Assembly (NCBI GenBank): GCA_028716025.1
Contig: JAQUQP010000068.1
Coordinates: 1-9,259 of the forward strand
Direction of reading: 5' to 3'
Source of the DNA: a bacterium
GTDB taxonomy: Bacteria; UBA6262
Length of the DNA: 9,259 bases
The position numbers and the translations under genes were made by a program. Shown here piece by piece: positions 1-6,922 of this stretch (positions within the stretch are counted from its first letter, which is position 1; each line of letters opens with the position of its first letter). Below the pieces are notes generated by a model. That model was given only the letters and a program-made list of their open reading frames with translations, was not told the DNA's origin and made no database searches.

Positions 1-1
1 T

Positions 2-379
2 CATTTTAAAGTGTATAATGATACCTATGGTCATCCCGTAGGGGACACGATCTTGCAGAAATTAGCTAAGATTGTCATGAATAACACCCGTGAGGTTGAT
101 TTTGCAGCGCGTTTTGAAGGCGATGGCGTAGCGATGATCTTGCCTAATAGTCCGCGGGAAGGCTCCAGGTCAGTGGCTTCACGGATCAGACAATTGATCG
201 AGAATCATGGTTTTGTCGTTCCCAACGGTGTGATAAATATAACGGTAACACTGGGTGTAGTTACCTTCCCGGGAGATACTGATGACAAGGAAGAGTTGTT
301 AAAAATGGGCCAAGAGGCTCTTAATTGGGGCAAAGCACATGGCCGTAACCAAGTGATGATTTACTCGGAAATATTTTAA
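2..379 (+). CDS. GGDEF-domain protein, 3' part, degenerate signature
   Basis: This is the C-terminal part of a GGDEF (diguanylate cyclase family) domain. The frame is open to the left edge, so the gene begins outside the window; the in-frame GTG at 11 lies inside the domain and is not the start. The visible protein opens with HFKVYNDTYGHPVGD, the conserved substrate-binding stretch of the family. The RxxD inhibitory site that binds c-di-GMP in active cyclases is present as REVD (89-100), exactly five residues before the signature position. The signature itself reads EGDGV instead of GGDEF (116-130), so the metal-binding, catalytically important Glu at its fourth position is Gly. The rest of the fold follows to a stop at 377-379. 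By family knowledge such a protein is probably not an active cyclase but could still bind c-di-GMP. Any N-terminal sensor or receiver domain is not visible. It lies 32 bases upstream of the histidine kinase, in the same direction, so co-transcription is plausible. Confidence 0.9.
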   Translation, partial: HFKVYNDTYGHPVGDTILQKLAKIVMNNTREVDFAARFEGDGVAMILPNSPREGSRSVASRIRQLIENHGFVVPNGVINITVTLGVVTFPGDTDDKEELLKMGQEALNWGKAHGRNQVMIYSEIF

Positions 380-396
380 ACTAAGCTTAAGAAGCA

Positions 397-410
397 GGTA
401 AAAAATTACC
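397..410 (+). other. Small hairpin abutting the kinase start codon
   Basis: GGTAA and TTACC flank an AAAA loop, giving a perfect 5-bp stem that ends one base before the ATG at 412. The only purine-rich stretch that could act as ribosome binding site (AGCAGG, 393-398) overlaps the left arm. The structure is short and may be chance; an effect on initiation is inference. Confidence 0.3.
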
Positions 411-411
411 G

Positions 412-2952
412 ATGACCATTAACCATCTTTTTAATCTGTTCCTCCTGTTCTTTATAGGCATAATTACGGTCTTACTGGCTGGTATTTTTTTACAAAATAG
501 GGGTTTGAAAAAGCTGGGACAGAAAGAAGAAGAGCCGGGATTGGGATTTGCCGGATTAACAGAGGAATCAGAGATCGCGATCAGCGTTCTGACGGAAGGT
601 GTGGATGCGGTAATAGTATGTGACCTGACTGAAGCCATCACTTTCGTTAATTATCGCGGGGAAAAATTCCTGGAATATACCGCTGCGGAATTAAGGGGCA
701 AGAACTTGCTGGAACTGGTTAAAGAACCAGTCCAGAATGAATTGAAAAAGGAAATTAATTTCCGGCAGGCCAATGATCATCGACTGGTACAGACCATATT
801 GATATCTAAAAGCGACCGGCCGATTGAAGTGATGGTTAAAATACTGCCTCTTTACCATAACAGTAAGATCTCAGGATCAATCTATCTTTTCACCGATATT
901 ACTCTCCTTAAGCAAGCAGAAAAAGAAAACCTATTACAGCAAAGAGAACTTCAATCCTTGATTAAATTATGTACTATGATGAGCGCCAGCCTTGATCTCA
1001 AGGAAGTGCTTGATTTTATTGTCAAATCGATCACTGAATTTTCCAAGGCTGATGCCTGTACCCTGCGTTTGTTGAGCGATGATGGCCAAGACCTGGTCCT
1101 AAGTGCCAGTTATGGAGTTGATGTCACCCATCACCCGGAAAAAGTTCGGTTGGATGGCAGTATAACCGGAAAAGCGGTACAGGAAAAAAGGGTAGTGATT
1201 ATTCCCGATATTAGCCAGGAGGCTACCTACCAATCTTCACCTATCGTATCAGAAGAAAAAATGGCTTCTCTCTTGTGTGTCCCTTTAGTGATGAAAAATA
1301 CGGCTAAAGGGGCTTTTTGTTTATATACCAAGCAAACCTGCCAATTTACCCAGCATCAGATCGACTTGGTAAAAGCTTTTGGTGACCAGGCAACCATAGC
1401 CCTGGAGAATGCCCGCCTTTATTCACAGGAACAACAATTGGTGGTCAAATTACGGGAACTTAACCAAGCAAAAAGCGATTTTCTTTCCATGGTATCACAT
1501 GAATTACGTTCCCCGCTGACTTCGATCAAAGGTTATACCGCGCTGATGCTGGCTGGCCGGGCCGGGGAGACCAATGAGAGCCAAAAACGATTCCTAAAAA
1601 TAGTAGAAGAGCAAAGTGACCACTTAACCAATCTGATCACTGACCTGCTTAACTTGTCCCGGATCGAGGCAGGACAAGTACGGATGAATAAGTCTTCAGT
1701 CAGTCTCAAAGCGCTGACTGAAACTATAGTTGAGCGGATGCGGTCTCATTTTGACCAGAAAAAAATAAACTTAACAGCGATCATCCAGGATGATCTGCCT
1801 TTTGTTTATGCGGATAAGGATAAAATGATCCAAGTATTGGCTAATTTTCTGACCAATGCTCTAAAGTTTACGCCGGAGAATGGCCGGGTGATCATTGAGA
1901 TATTCGAAAAAGACAGGAACGTGGAAGCCCGGATCAGTGATACCGGCATAGGGATCCCAGCGATAGAATTGGAAAAAATATTTGAAAAATTTTACCAGGT
2001 AGATTCATCCTCTACCAGACAAACAGGAGGTGCCGGTCTAGGATTGGCTATTGTTAAACGAATTGTGGAAATGCATGAAGGCAAGGTTTGGGCTGAAAGT
2101 GATGGATTAAATAAAGGAAGTCGTTTTTGTTTTCAATTGCCAGCTTTCCGTCCGATGGCCAGTGAAGATGATTTGATCAGGGCAGCTGGGCCTAATCGCG
2201 CCTTGCCTGGACAAAAAACAATTCTCCTGGTTGATGATGAACAAGATATCCTGAATTTGCACAAGATTTACCTGGAAGATGAGGGCTACCATGTAATTTG
2301 GGCTCTAACCGGACACCAAGCGATAGAACGTACCAGGGAAGGACGCCCGGACTTGATTTTGTTGGATATTAAATTACCCGACATAGATGGGGTTCAAGTC
2401 TTAAAGACGTTGAAAGAAGACCCGCAAACAAAAAATATTGCGGTAATGATCATTTCGATCTTACACGACCGGGAGACCCAGACCCGCCAATTAGGCGTGA
2501 ATGATTACTTGACCAAACCGGTTGATAAAAAGCAGCTTCTCGGTAAAGTAAGCGAAATCCTGGGTGTTCGCGGGACCAAGAAAAGAGGAACCGTCTTGAT
2601 CGCGGATGATGAACCAAATGTCGTGGAACTGATCAAGATCAGTTTGCAAGAAGAAGGGTATAATACCAAAGTTGCCGTAGATGGGGAAGAAGCCTTAGCT
2701 AAAGCCAGGGAAATAAAACCTGACTTGCTTCTGTTGGATGTAATGATGCCAAAGATCGACGGATATACAGTACTAAAAACTTTAAAGAGCGACCCTGATC
2801 TTTTTATTCAAAAAATACCGGTAGTCATCATCTCAGCCCGCAAGATGGAAGAGGATAAGCGCAAGGGCTTAGATCTAGGGGCGGTTAAATACATAACCAA
2901 ACCGTTTAAAGTGAAAGAATTATTGAGCGAGATAGCTAGGATTATTGGATAA
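412..2952 (+). CDS. Membrane-anchored hybrid histidine kinase (PAS-GAF-HisKA-HATPase-REC-REC)
   Basis: This 846-residue sensor kinase autophosphorylates on His and passes phosphate to Asp. Order of parts: one transmembrane helix (about 5-27); PAS domain (about 53-168, ending in the usual FTDIT) and a helical linker; GAF domain (about 198-336); HisKA with H-box SHELRSPL, phosphorylated His363; HATPase with N-box (N478/N482), G1 box DTGIGI (510-515), F-box (F524/F527) and G2 box GGAGLGL (539-545); first receiver (about 603-716) with D608/D609, phospho-acceptor D652 and K702; second receiver (about 726-843) with D732/D733, phospho-acceptor D776 and K830. All catalytic residues I checked are present, so it should be an active kinase. 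There is no periplasmic domain, so the signal is probably cytoplasmic or membrane-derived and read by PAS/GAF; the ligand is unknown. The ATG at 412 is chosen because it places the membrane helix at the N-terminus, although the ribosome binding site is weak. The receiver gene follows after 5 bases. No HPt domain is present here. Confidence 0.95.
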   Translation: MTINHLFNLFLLFFIGIITVLLAGIFLQNRGLKKLGQKEEEPGLGFAGLTEESEIAISVLTEGVDAVIVCDLTEAITFVNYRGEKFLEYTAAELRGKNLLELVKEPVQNELKKEINFRQANDHRLVQTILISKSDRPIEVMVKILPLYHNSKISGSIYLFTDITLLKQAEKENLLQQRELQSLIKLCTMMSASLDLKEVLDFIVKSITEFSKADACTLRLLSDDGQDLVLSASYGVDVTHHPEKVRLDGSITGKAVQEKRVVIIPDISQEATYQSSPIVSEEKMASLLCVPLVMKNTAKGAFCLYTKQTCQFTQHQIDLVKAFGDQATIALENARLYSQEQQLVVKLRELNQAKSDFLSMVSHELRSPLTSIKGYTALMLAGRAGETNESQKRFLKIVEEQSDHLTNLITDLLNLSRIEAGQVRMNKSSVSLKALTETIVERMRSHFDQKKINLTAIIQDDLPFVYADKDKMIQVLANFLTNALKFTPENGRVIIEIFEKDRNVEARISDTGIGIPAIELEKIFEKFYQVDSSSTRQTGGAGLGLAIVKRIVEMHEGKVWAESDGLNKGSRFCFQLPAFRPMASEDDLIRAAGPNRALPGQKTILLVDDEQDILNLHKIYLEDEGYHVIWALTGHQAIERTREGRPDLILLDIKLPDIDGVQVLKTLKEDPQTKNIAVMIISILHDRETQTRQLGVNDYLTKPVDKKQLLGKVSEILGVRGTKKRGTVLIADDEPNVVELIKISLQEEGYNTKVAVDGEEALAKAREIKPDLLLLDVMMPKIDGYTVLKTLKSDPDLFIQKIPVVIISARKMEEDKRKGLDLGAVKYITKPFKVKELLSEIARIIG

Positions 2953-2957
2953 AATAG

Positions 2958-3320
2958 ATGAAAAGAATCTTGATCGTAGATGATGATCCGTTGATATTGG
3001 ATTTATTTGAATTTAGTTTTGATCCGGCTAAATTTGAAATTATACGCGCCCAGAATGGCCGGGAAGGGCTGGAAAAAGCGTTACAAGAAAAAGTGGATTT
3101 AATATTACTAGATGTAATGATGCCTGATCTTAATGGTTATGAAGTTTGCCGGCGGATAAAAAACAATCCTACTACGCGAGCCACTAAAGTGATTATGGTT
3201 TCAGCCAAAGTACAAAAAGAAGAAATTGAACAAGGGCTTAAAGCCGGAGCGGACGATTATATTACCAAACCTTTTGAACCGCTGGCTCTGGCGGCGAAAA
3301 TAGCCAAACTGTTAGAGTGA
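2958..3320 (+). CDS. Stand-alone receiver (CheY-like) response regulator
   Basis: This 120-residue protein is a single receiver domain with no output domain. The acidic pair D8/D9 (in IVDDD), phospho-acceptor D52 (in LLDVMMP), S82 and K104 (in ITKPF) are all present, so it should accept phosphate, most likely from the kinase just upstream. Only 5 bases separate it from the kinase stop, and no good ribosome binding site is seen (AGGA at 2939-2942 is too distant), so translation is probably coupled. It resembles the second receiver of the kinase in the DVMMP and YITKPF regions, which suggests shared ancestry or duplication. It would act by protein-protein contact or as a phosphate sink; the partner is not shown by the sequence. 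Confidence 0.93.
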   Translation: MKRILIVDDDPLILDLFEFSFDPAKFEIIRAQNGREGLEKALQEKVDLILLDVMMPDLNGYEVCRRIKNNPTTRATKVIMVSAKVQKEEIEQGLKAGADDYITKPFEPLALAAKIAKLLE

Positions 3321-3336
3321 AGATATTCTAAATTAC

Positions 3337-3418
3337 AAATTACATCGTTCCTACGGAACTTATGCTAAATTTAGGTGAAAGCCTACTTTAATTTGGCATA
3401 AGCGAAGCGATAGAATTT
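3337..3418. repeat. Imperfect palindrome in the gap between the two receiver genes
   Basis: The core stem pairs 3359-3373 with 3388-3402 (14 of 15 positions, one of them a G-U pair). The loop 3374-3387 contains GGTGAAAGCC, which can fold as a short GNRA-type (GAAA) hairpin. Pairing resumes outside the core: ATCG plus TTC (3344-3350) with GAA plus CGAT (3404-3411, one bulged base), then AAATT (3337-3341) with AATTT (3414-3418). The left arm carries an extra mini-hairpin, GTTCC-TAC-GGAAC (3347-3359). No T-run follows, so it is not an ordinary terminator. It may be a dispersed palindromic repeat, a processing signal or a small structured RNA. It fills most of the 131-bp gap. Confidence 0.6.
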
Positions 3419-3451
3419 AAAATTCAGCATTGTATTAATAAGGGGGATGAT

Positions 3452-3847
3452 ATGCCTGGCAAGAAAATATTGGTGGTAGAAGATGATGCCCTGATCAGGG
3501 AGTTGGACCGGGTCAACCTGGAAAGCGCGGGATTTACGGTAGTTTTGGCTACAGATGGTTTCCAGGGATTGGAAATGGCCCGGACCGAAAATCCTGATTT
3601 AATCGTTTTGGATATAATGTTACCCAAGATGGATGGATTCAAAGTCTGTCGTATCTTAAAGTTTGACGATAAGTATAAACATATTCCCATAATAATGCTG
3701 ACCGCGCGGATCCAGGAAGTTGATAAGGAAACAGGTTTTAAGACCGGAGCTGACGGTTATATGACTAAACCCTATGATCCTGAAGAATTGATAAAAAAAG
3801 TAAACCAAATATTGGCTGATACTGAGAAAAAACCGGGGCCGAAATGA
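3452..3847 (+). CDS. Stand-alone receiver response regulator, coupled to pilB
   Basis: This 131-residue protein is a single receiver domain with a short charged tail. It has the acidic residues E10/D11/D12 (VVEDDA), phospho-acceptor D54 (VLDIMLP), T84 and K106 (MTKPY), so it should be phosphorylatable. It has no DNA-binding or enzymatic output. The start ATG has a good ribosome binding site, AGGGGG at 3441-3446, five bases upstream. Its stop overlaps the pilB start in an ATGA (3844-3847), which implies translational coupling at near 1:1 levels with the pilus motor. By analogy with the CheY-like PilG/PilH proteins of twitching systems, it may control PilB or pilus assembly. That role is inferred from position; I do not assign orthology. 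Confidence 0.93.
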   Translation: MPGKKILVVEDDALIRELDRVNLESAGFTVVLATDGFQGLEMARTENPDLIVLDIMLPKMDGFKVCRILKFDDKYKHIPIIMLTARIQEVDKETGFKTGADGYMTKPYDPEELIKKVNQILADTEKKPGPK

Positions 3848-5544
3848 AAGGTGATAAAAAAAAGTTAGGCGAAATTCTTGTTGAAGCAGGTTTGGTCAGC
3901 AAGCAACAGATAGATGAAGCGTTGCGGGTCCAAAGAGAAACCGGCGAGCGCCTGGGCAAGGTATTGGTCCGCCTAAACCTGCTCAATGAAGAAGCTTTGA
4001 TCAGCTTCCTGGGCGAACAACTAGGCATTCCCCATGTTGACCTAAAAGATTATCTAGTGGATCCGGACACGATCAACCTGGTTCCTGAATTTGTAGCCAG
4101 AAAGCATCAGTTAGTTCCTTTATTTAAAATTGGTGATACTTTGACCGTGGCTATGGTAGATCCGTTGAATGTTTTTGCCATTGATGAAGTTAGTTTAAAA
4201 GCCGGCTGTACCGTTGAGCCAGCCTTAGCGACTGAAAGCGATATCAAGCGGGCCATAGACCAGTACTATGGTGTTACCGGTACCATGGATGAAGTAATTA
4301 AAAAAATAGAGGAAGAACAAGGCGAACTGCTGGGCACCGGCGAGCATGATATAGAAAATAAAAAACTGGCGGAGCTAGCCGAAGAAGCTCCGGTCATCAA
4401 ACTCGTGAATTTACTCATCTTGAATGCCATTCGTGACGGGGCCAGCGATATCCATGTTGAACCTGAAGAAAATATGCTGCGGATACGTTATCGCATTGAC
4501 GGGGTAATGCAAGAAGTACCGGCGCCACCGAAAAATTTACAGGCCGCTGTGATCTCCCGTTTGAAAATTATGAGTGAAATGGACATAGCTGAAAAACGGG
4601 TTCCCCAGGATGGTCGTTTTAGAATTAAGGTAGAAAATCGTCAGGTAGATATGCGTGTTTCCACACTGCCCACTATTCACGGTGAGAATGTAGTCATGAG
4701 AATACTGGATGTTTCTAAGGCTCTTTTAGGCCTGGAACAACTGGGTTTTGCCGCCGATGTGTTGGAAATATATACTAACACTATTCATAAATCGTATGGG
4801 ATCGTTTTGGTAACCGGGCCGACAGGCAGCGGTAAAACAACGACTCTTTATAGTTCTTTGAACGTGATCAATACGGTTGATAAAAATATTATTACCGTCG
4901 AAGATCCGGTAGAATACCGGCTGAAGCTGATTCGCCAGGCCCAGGTCAATGTCAAAGCTGGCCTTACTTTTGCTTCTGGTTTGCGGGCTATCCTGCGTCA
5001 GGACCCGGACATCGTTATGGTGGGTGAAATTAGAGATGTAGAGACTGCGGAAATTGCTATTCAAGCGGCTTTGACCGGCCATTTGGTGTTCAGCACTTTG
5101 CATACGAATAATGCGCCTGGCGCCGCTACCAGATTAGTCGATATGGGCGTAGAACCATTTCTGGTATCGTCCTCGATCTTAGCGATCATTGGCCAGCGCC
5201 TGGTACGTAAGATTTGCCCGAATTGTAAAGAAGAATACCAGCCACCAGAAGCTTTACTGGTACAGGCCGGTCTGGACCCTAAGCAAAAAGACCTTAAGGT
5301 ATATCATGGCAAAGGCTGCAAAACCTGTTTAGGCACTGGTTATAAGGGACGTATTTGTATTTTTGAACTGCTACTGCCAAACGATAAGATCAGAAGCTTG
5401 ATCGTACAGAAAACTTCGATGGATGTGATCAGAAAAGAAGCGGTGAACGCTGGTATGAAAACAATGCGTGACGATGGGTTGCTTAAAGTTAAGCAAGGGA
5501 TCACCACCGTGGAAGAAGTGATCAGGGCAACGCAAGAAGATTAG
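3844..5544 (+). CDS. pilB: PilB/GspE-family type IV pilus assembly ATPase with MshEN domain
   Basis: This 566-residue protein is the cytoplasmic hexameric ATPase that drives pilin polymerisation. The N-terminal MshEN domain (about 1-145) carries two tandem 24-residue motifs, K7-Q30 and R36-Q59, separated by five residues, each beginning K/RLG and ending in Q. This is the layout of the c-di-GMP-binding form of the domain. The motor region has Walker A GPTGSGKT (325-332), the acidic Asp box with E353/D354 (TVEDPVEY), Walker B with E395 (VGEIRD, 393-398), and the His box TGHLVFSTLH (411-420). A zinc-binding tetracysteine is present as CPNC (458-461) and CKTC (492-495), the form usual for assembly ATPases and not for PilT-type retraction ATPases. 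Length is normal for PilB. GGGG at 3835-3838 is the likely, modest ribosome binding site inside the receiver gene, which overlaps it by 4 bases. GspE of a type II secretion system is the alternative; the pilin-rich operon favours PilB. Confidence 0.95.
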   Translation: MKGDKKKLGEILVEAGLVSKQQIDEALRVQRETGERLGKVLVRLNLLNEEALISFLGEQLGIPHVDLKDYLVDPDTINLVPEFVARKHQLVPLFKIGDTLTVAMVDPLNVFAIDEVSLKAGCTVEPALATESDIKRAIDQYYGVTGTMDEVIKKIEEEQGELLGTGEHDIENKKLAELAEEAPVIKLVNLLILNAIRDGASDIHVEPEENMLRIRYRIDGVMQEVPAPPKNLQAAVISRLKIMSEMDIAEKRVPQDGRFRIKVENRQVDMRVSTLPTIHGENVVMRILDVSKALLGLEQLGFAADVLEIYTNTIHKSYGIVLVTGPTGSGKTTTLYSSLNVINTVDKNIITVEDPVEYRLKLIRQAQVNVKAGLTFASGLRAILRQDPDIVMVGEIRDVETAEIAIQAALTGHLVFSTLHTNNAPGAATRLVDMGVEPFLVSSSILAIIGQRLVRKICPNCKEEYQPPEALLVQAGLDPKQKDLKVYHGKGCKTCLGTGYKGRICIFELLLPNDKIRSLIVQKTSMDVIRKEAVNAGMKTMRDDGLLKVKQGITTVEEVIRATQED

Positions 5545-5547
5545 GAA

Positions 5548-5638
5548 CAAATTCGAATATCTAAATCCGAAATTCGAAATAATTTCAAAGTGATTAAATC
5601 CAAAACAAAAGCGTTTAGTATTTCGATATTAGAATTTC
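5548..5638. repeat. AT-rich palindromic element between pilB and pilC
   Basis: The arm 5548-5573 and the reverse complement of 5613-5638 agree at 20 of 26 positions, sharing AAATTC, AATATC and AAAT blocks. The left side also carries smaller TTCGAA-type palindromes (for example GAAATTCGAAAT at 5569-5580). It fills nearly the whole gap after pilB. It looks like an intergenic palindromic repeat of the kind I recall from candidate-phylum genomes; only one copy is in the window, so a repeat family is unproven. No T-run marks it as a terminator. Confidence 0.55.
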
Positions 5639-5646
5639 GTGCTTAT

Positions 5647-5651
5647 AGGAG
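5647..5651 (+). promoter_or_regulatory. Ribosome binding site that sets the pilC start
   Basis: AGGAG lies five bases upstream of the GTG at 5657. It supports that codon over the in-frame GTG at 5639, which sits at the edge of the palindromic element with no ribosome binding site. Confidence 0.75.
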
Positions 5652-5656
5652 AGTAT

Positions 5657-6865
5657 GTGCCGGTATTTGTGTATAAAGCCAGAGATGAATTAGGCAAACA
5701 GATCAAGGGAATCATGGAAGCCAAGAACCGGGAGGCTTTGGCTACTAAGTTGGGTAGTATCGGTTATTTTGTAACTGATATTACTGAACAGAAAGCAGCA
5801 TTAAAGCTTAGTTTTGGTGAGCGCTTTACCAAAGTTAAAAACGAAGACCTGATCCTATTCAACGTGCAGCTGGCCAATATGATAGCGGCTGGATTATCAT
5901 TATTAACCAGTTTGCGTACGCTTACTAAACAGGTAGAGAATCGTAAGTTCAGGGAAGTGATCCAGGATGTGTATCGCAGCATTGAAGCGGGCGGGACATT
6001 TTCTGAATCCCTGGCCAGACACCCGAAGGTTTTTACACCTTTAATGATCCATATGATCCATGCCGGCGAGGTTAGTGGTACCCTAGACAATGTATTGAAC
6101 CGCTTAGCTATCTTTGCCGAACACCAGGCTGATCTGGAAGAAAGGATCAAAGGAGCCATGGTCTACCCGATCATCCTGGTCATCGTGGGCTTTAGTGTTA
6201 TAATGTTTTTATCAATTTTTCTTATCCCCATGTTTGTTGATGTTTTTCTAAAGGCCGGGGTTACCTTACCGCTGCCTACGAAAGTAGTATTTATTTTCAG
6301 CCAGATTGTTAAGAAGTTCTGGTATGTGATCATCATCAGCGGATTTGCGATCGCAGCCGGTCTTAAATATTATTTTTCTACACCCAATGGTACGCTGATC
6401 TTTGATAAATATCTATTAAAACTACCGGTTATTGGTTTACTGGCCAGAAAACTGGCTATTGCCAGGTTTGCCCGTACTTTAGGCACATTAACCGCCAGCG
6501 GCGTGCCTATCCTGGAAAGTTTGGAAATAGTCGAGAAAGTAGTAGGCAATGAAATCATTGCCCGGGTGATCAAGCGAGTCAGGGAAGGGGTTAGCGAAGG
6601 TAGCAAAATCGCCGAACCACTGCGTATCAGTGAAGAGTTCCCGCCGGATACTATCCAAATGATCGCGGTAGGAGAAGAATCAGGAAGCTTGGACGCGATG
6701 CTCACCAAGATCGCTGATTTTTATGATACTAATGTCAATTATAGCGTGAAAAAGCTAACGACTATGATCGAACCCTTATTTTTAATCTTGGTTGGATCAG
6801 CAGTGGGATTCTTGCTGGCCAGCGTCTTCCTGCCTATGTTTGAGATGATGAAGGTGGTTAAATAA
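5657..6865 (+). CDS. pilC: PilC/GspF-family type IV pilus inner-membrane platform protein
   Basis: This 402-residue polytopic membrane protein is the platform that couples the PilB motor to pilin extraction from the membrane. From the GTG start the protein begins MPVFVYKARDELGK, the usual opening of the family. The earlier in-frame GTG at 5639 adds six residues encoded beside the palindrome and is rejected. Two homologous T2SSF domains are visible, at about 62-185 and 265-388. Each contains the family marker around the glycine-glutamate motif: GEVSGTLD (137-144) and GEESGSLD (339-346). Hydrophobic segments lie at about 170-195, 222-240 and 374-395, the expected three-helix arrangement. Length is typical. 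It is separated from pilB by the palindromic spacer but keeps the usual pilB-pilC order. Confidence 0.94.
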   Translation: MPVFVYKARDELGKQIKGIMEAKNREALATKLGSIGYFVTDITEQKAALKLSFGERFTKVKNEDLILFNVQLANMIAAGLSLLTSLRTLTKQVENRKFREVIQDVYRSIEAGGTFSESLARHPKVFTPLMIHMIHAGEVSGTLDNVLNRLAIFAEHQADLEERIKGAMVYPIILVIVGFSVIMFLSIFLIPMFVDVFLKAGVTLPLPTKVVFIFSQIVKKFWYVIIISGFAIAAGLKYYFSTPNGTLIFDKYLLKLPVIGLLARKLAIARFARTLGTLTASGVPILESLEIVEKVVGNEIIARVIKRVREGVSEGSKIAEPLRISEEFPPDTIQMIAVGEESGSLDAMLTKIADFYDTNVNYSVKKLTTMIEPLFLILVGSAVGFLLASVFLPMFEMMKVVK

Positions 6866-6869
6866 GTCC

Positions 6870-6898
6870 TTGAATAGTGGATGGAAAAGTGGTATATT
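6870..6898 (+). promoter_or_regulatory. Candidate sigma70-type promoter for the major pilin
   Basis: A -35-like TTGAAT (6870-6875) and a -10-like TATATT (6893-6898) are separated by 17 bases, the optimal spacing. They match the consensus at 4 of 6 and 5 of 6 positions. The element lies in the 57-bp gap between pilC and the pilin, where an extra promoter would allow pilin to be made in excess of the machinery. Predicted from sequence only. Confidence 0.55.
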
Positions 6899-6906
6899 TT
6901 ATGAAG

Positions 6907-6917
6907 AAAGGAGGTGA
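6907..6917 (+). promoter_or_regulatory. Very strong ribosome binding site of the pilin gene
   Basis: AAAGGAGGTGA matches the anti-Shine-Dalgarno sequence almost completely, and the AGGAGG core ends 8 bases before the ATG at 6923. It is the strongest such site in the window and fits a highly translated structural subunit. Confidence 0.85.
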
Positions 6918-6922
6918 AGTAG

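Noticed and set aside
11..13. GTG as the true start of the GGDEF gene
   Set aside because: The conserved HFK just before it is in frame and part of the domain, so the gene starts beyond the left edge.
4726..5103. 125-codon open frame on the - strand
   Set aside because: It is antisense to the Walker A to His-box core of pilB and is a by-product of that codon pattern.
5639..5641. GTG as the start of pilC
   Set aside because: It has no ribosome binding site and adds six residues encoded at the edge of the palindromic element. The GTG at 5657 has AGGAG and gives the normal family N-terminus.
5764..6708. Two - strand open frames inside pilC
   Set aside because: They are low-complexity Ser/Leu/Ile translations opposite conserved PilC sequence, with no ribosome binding site or domain.
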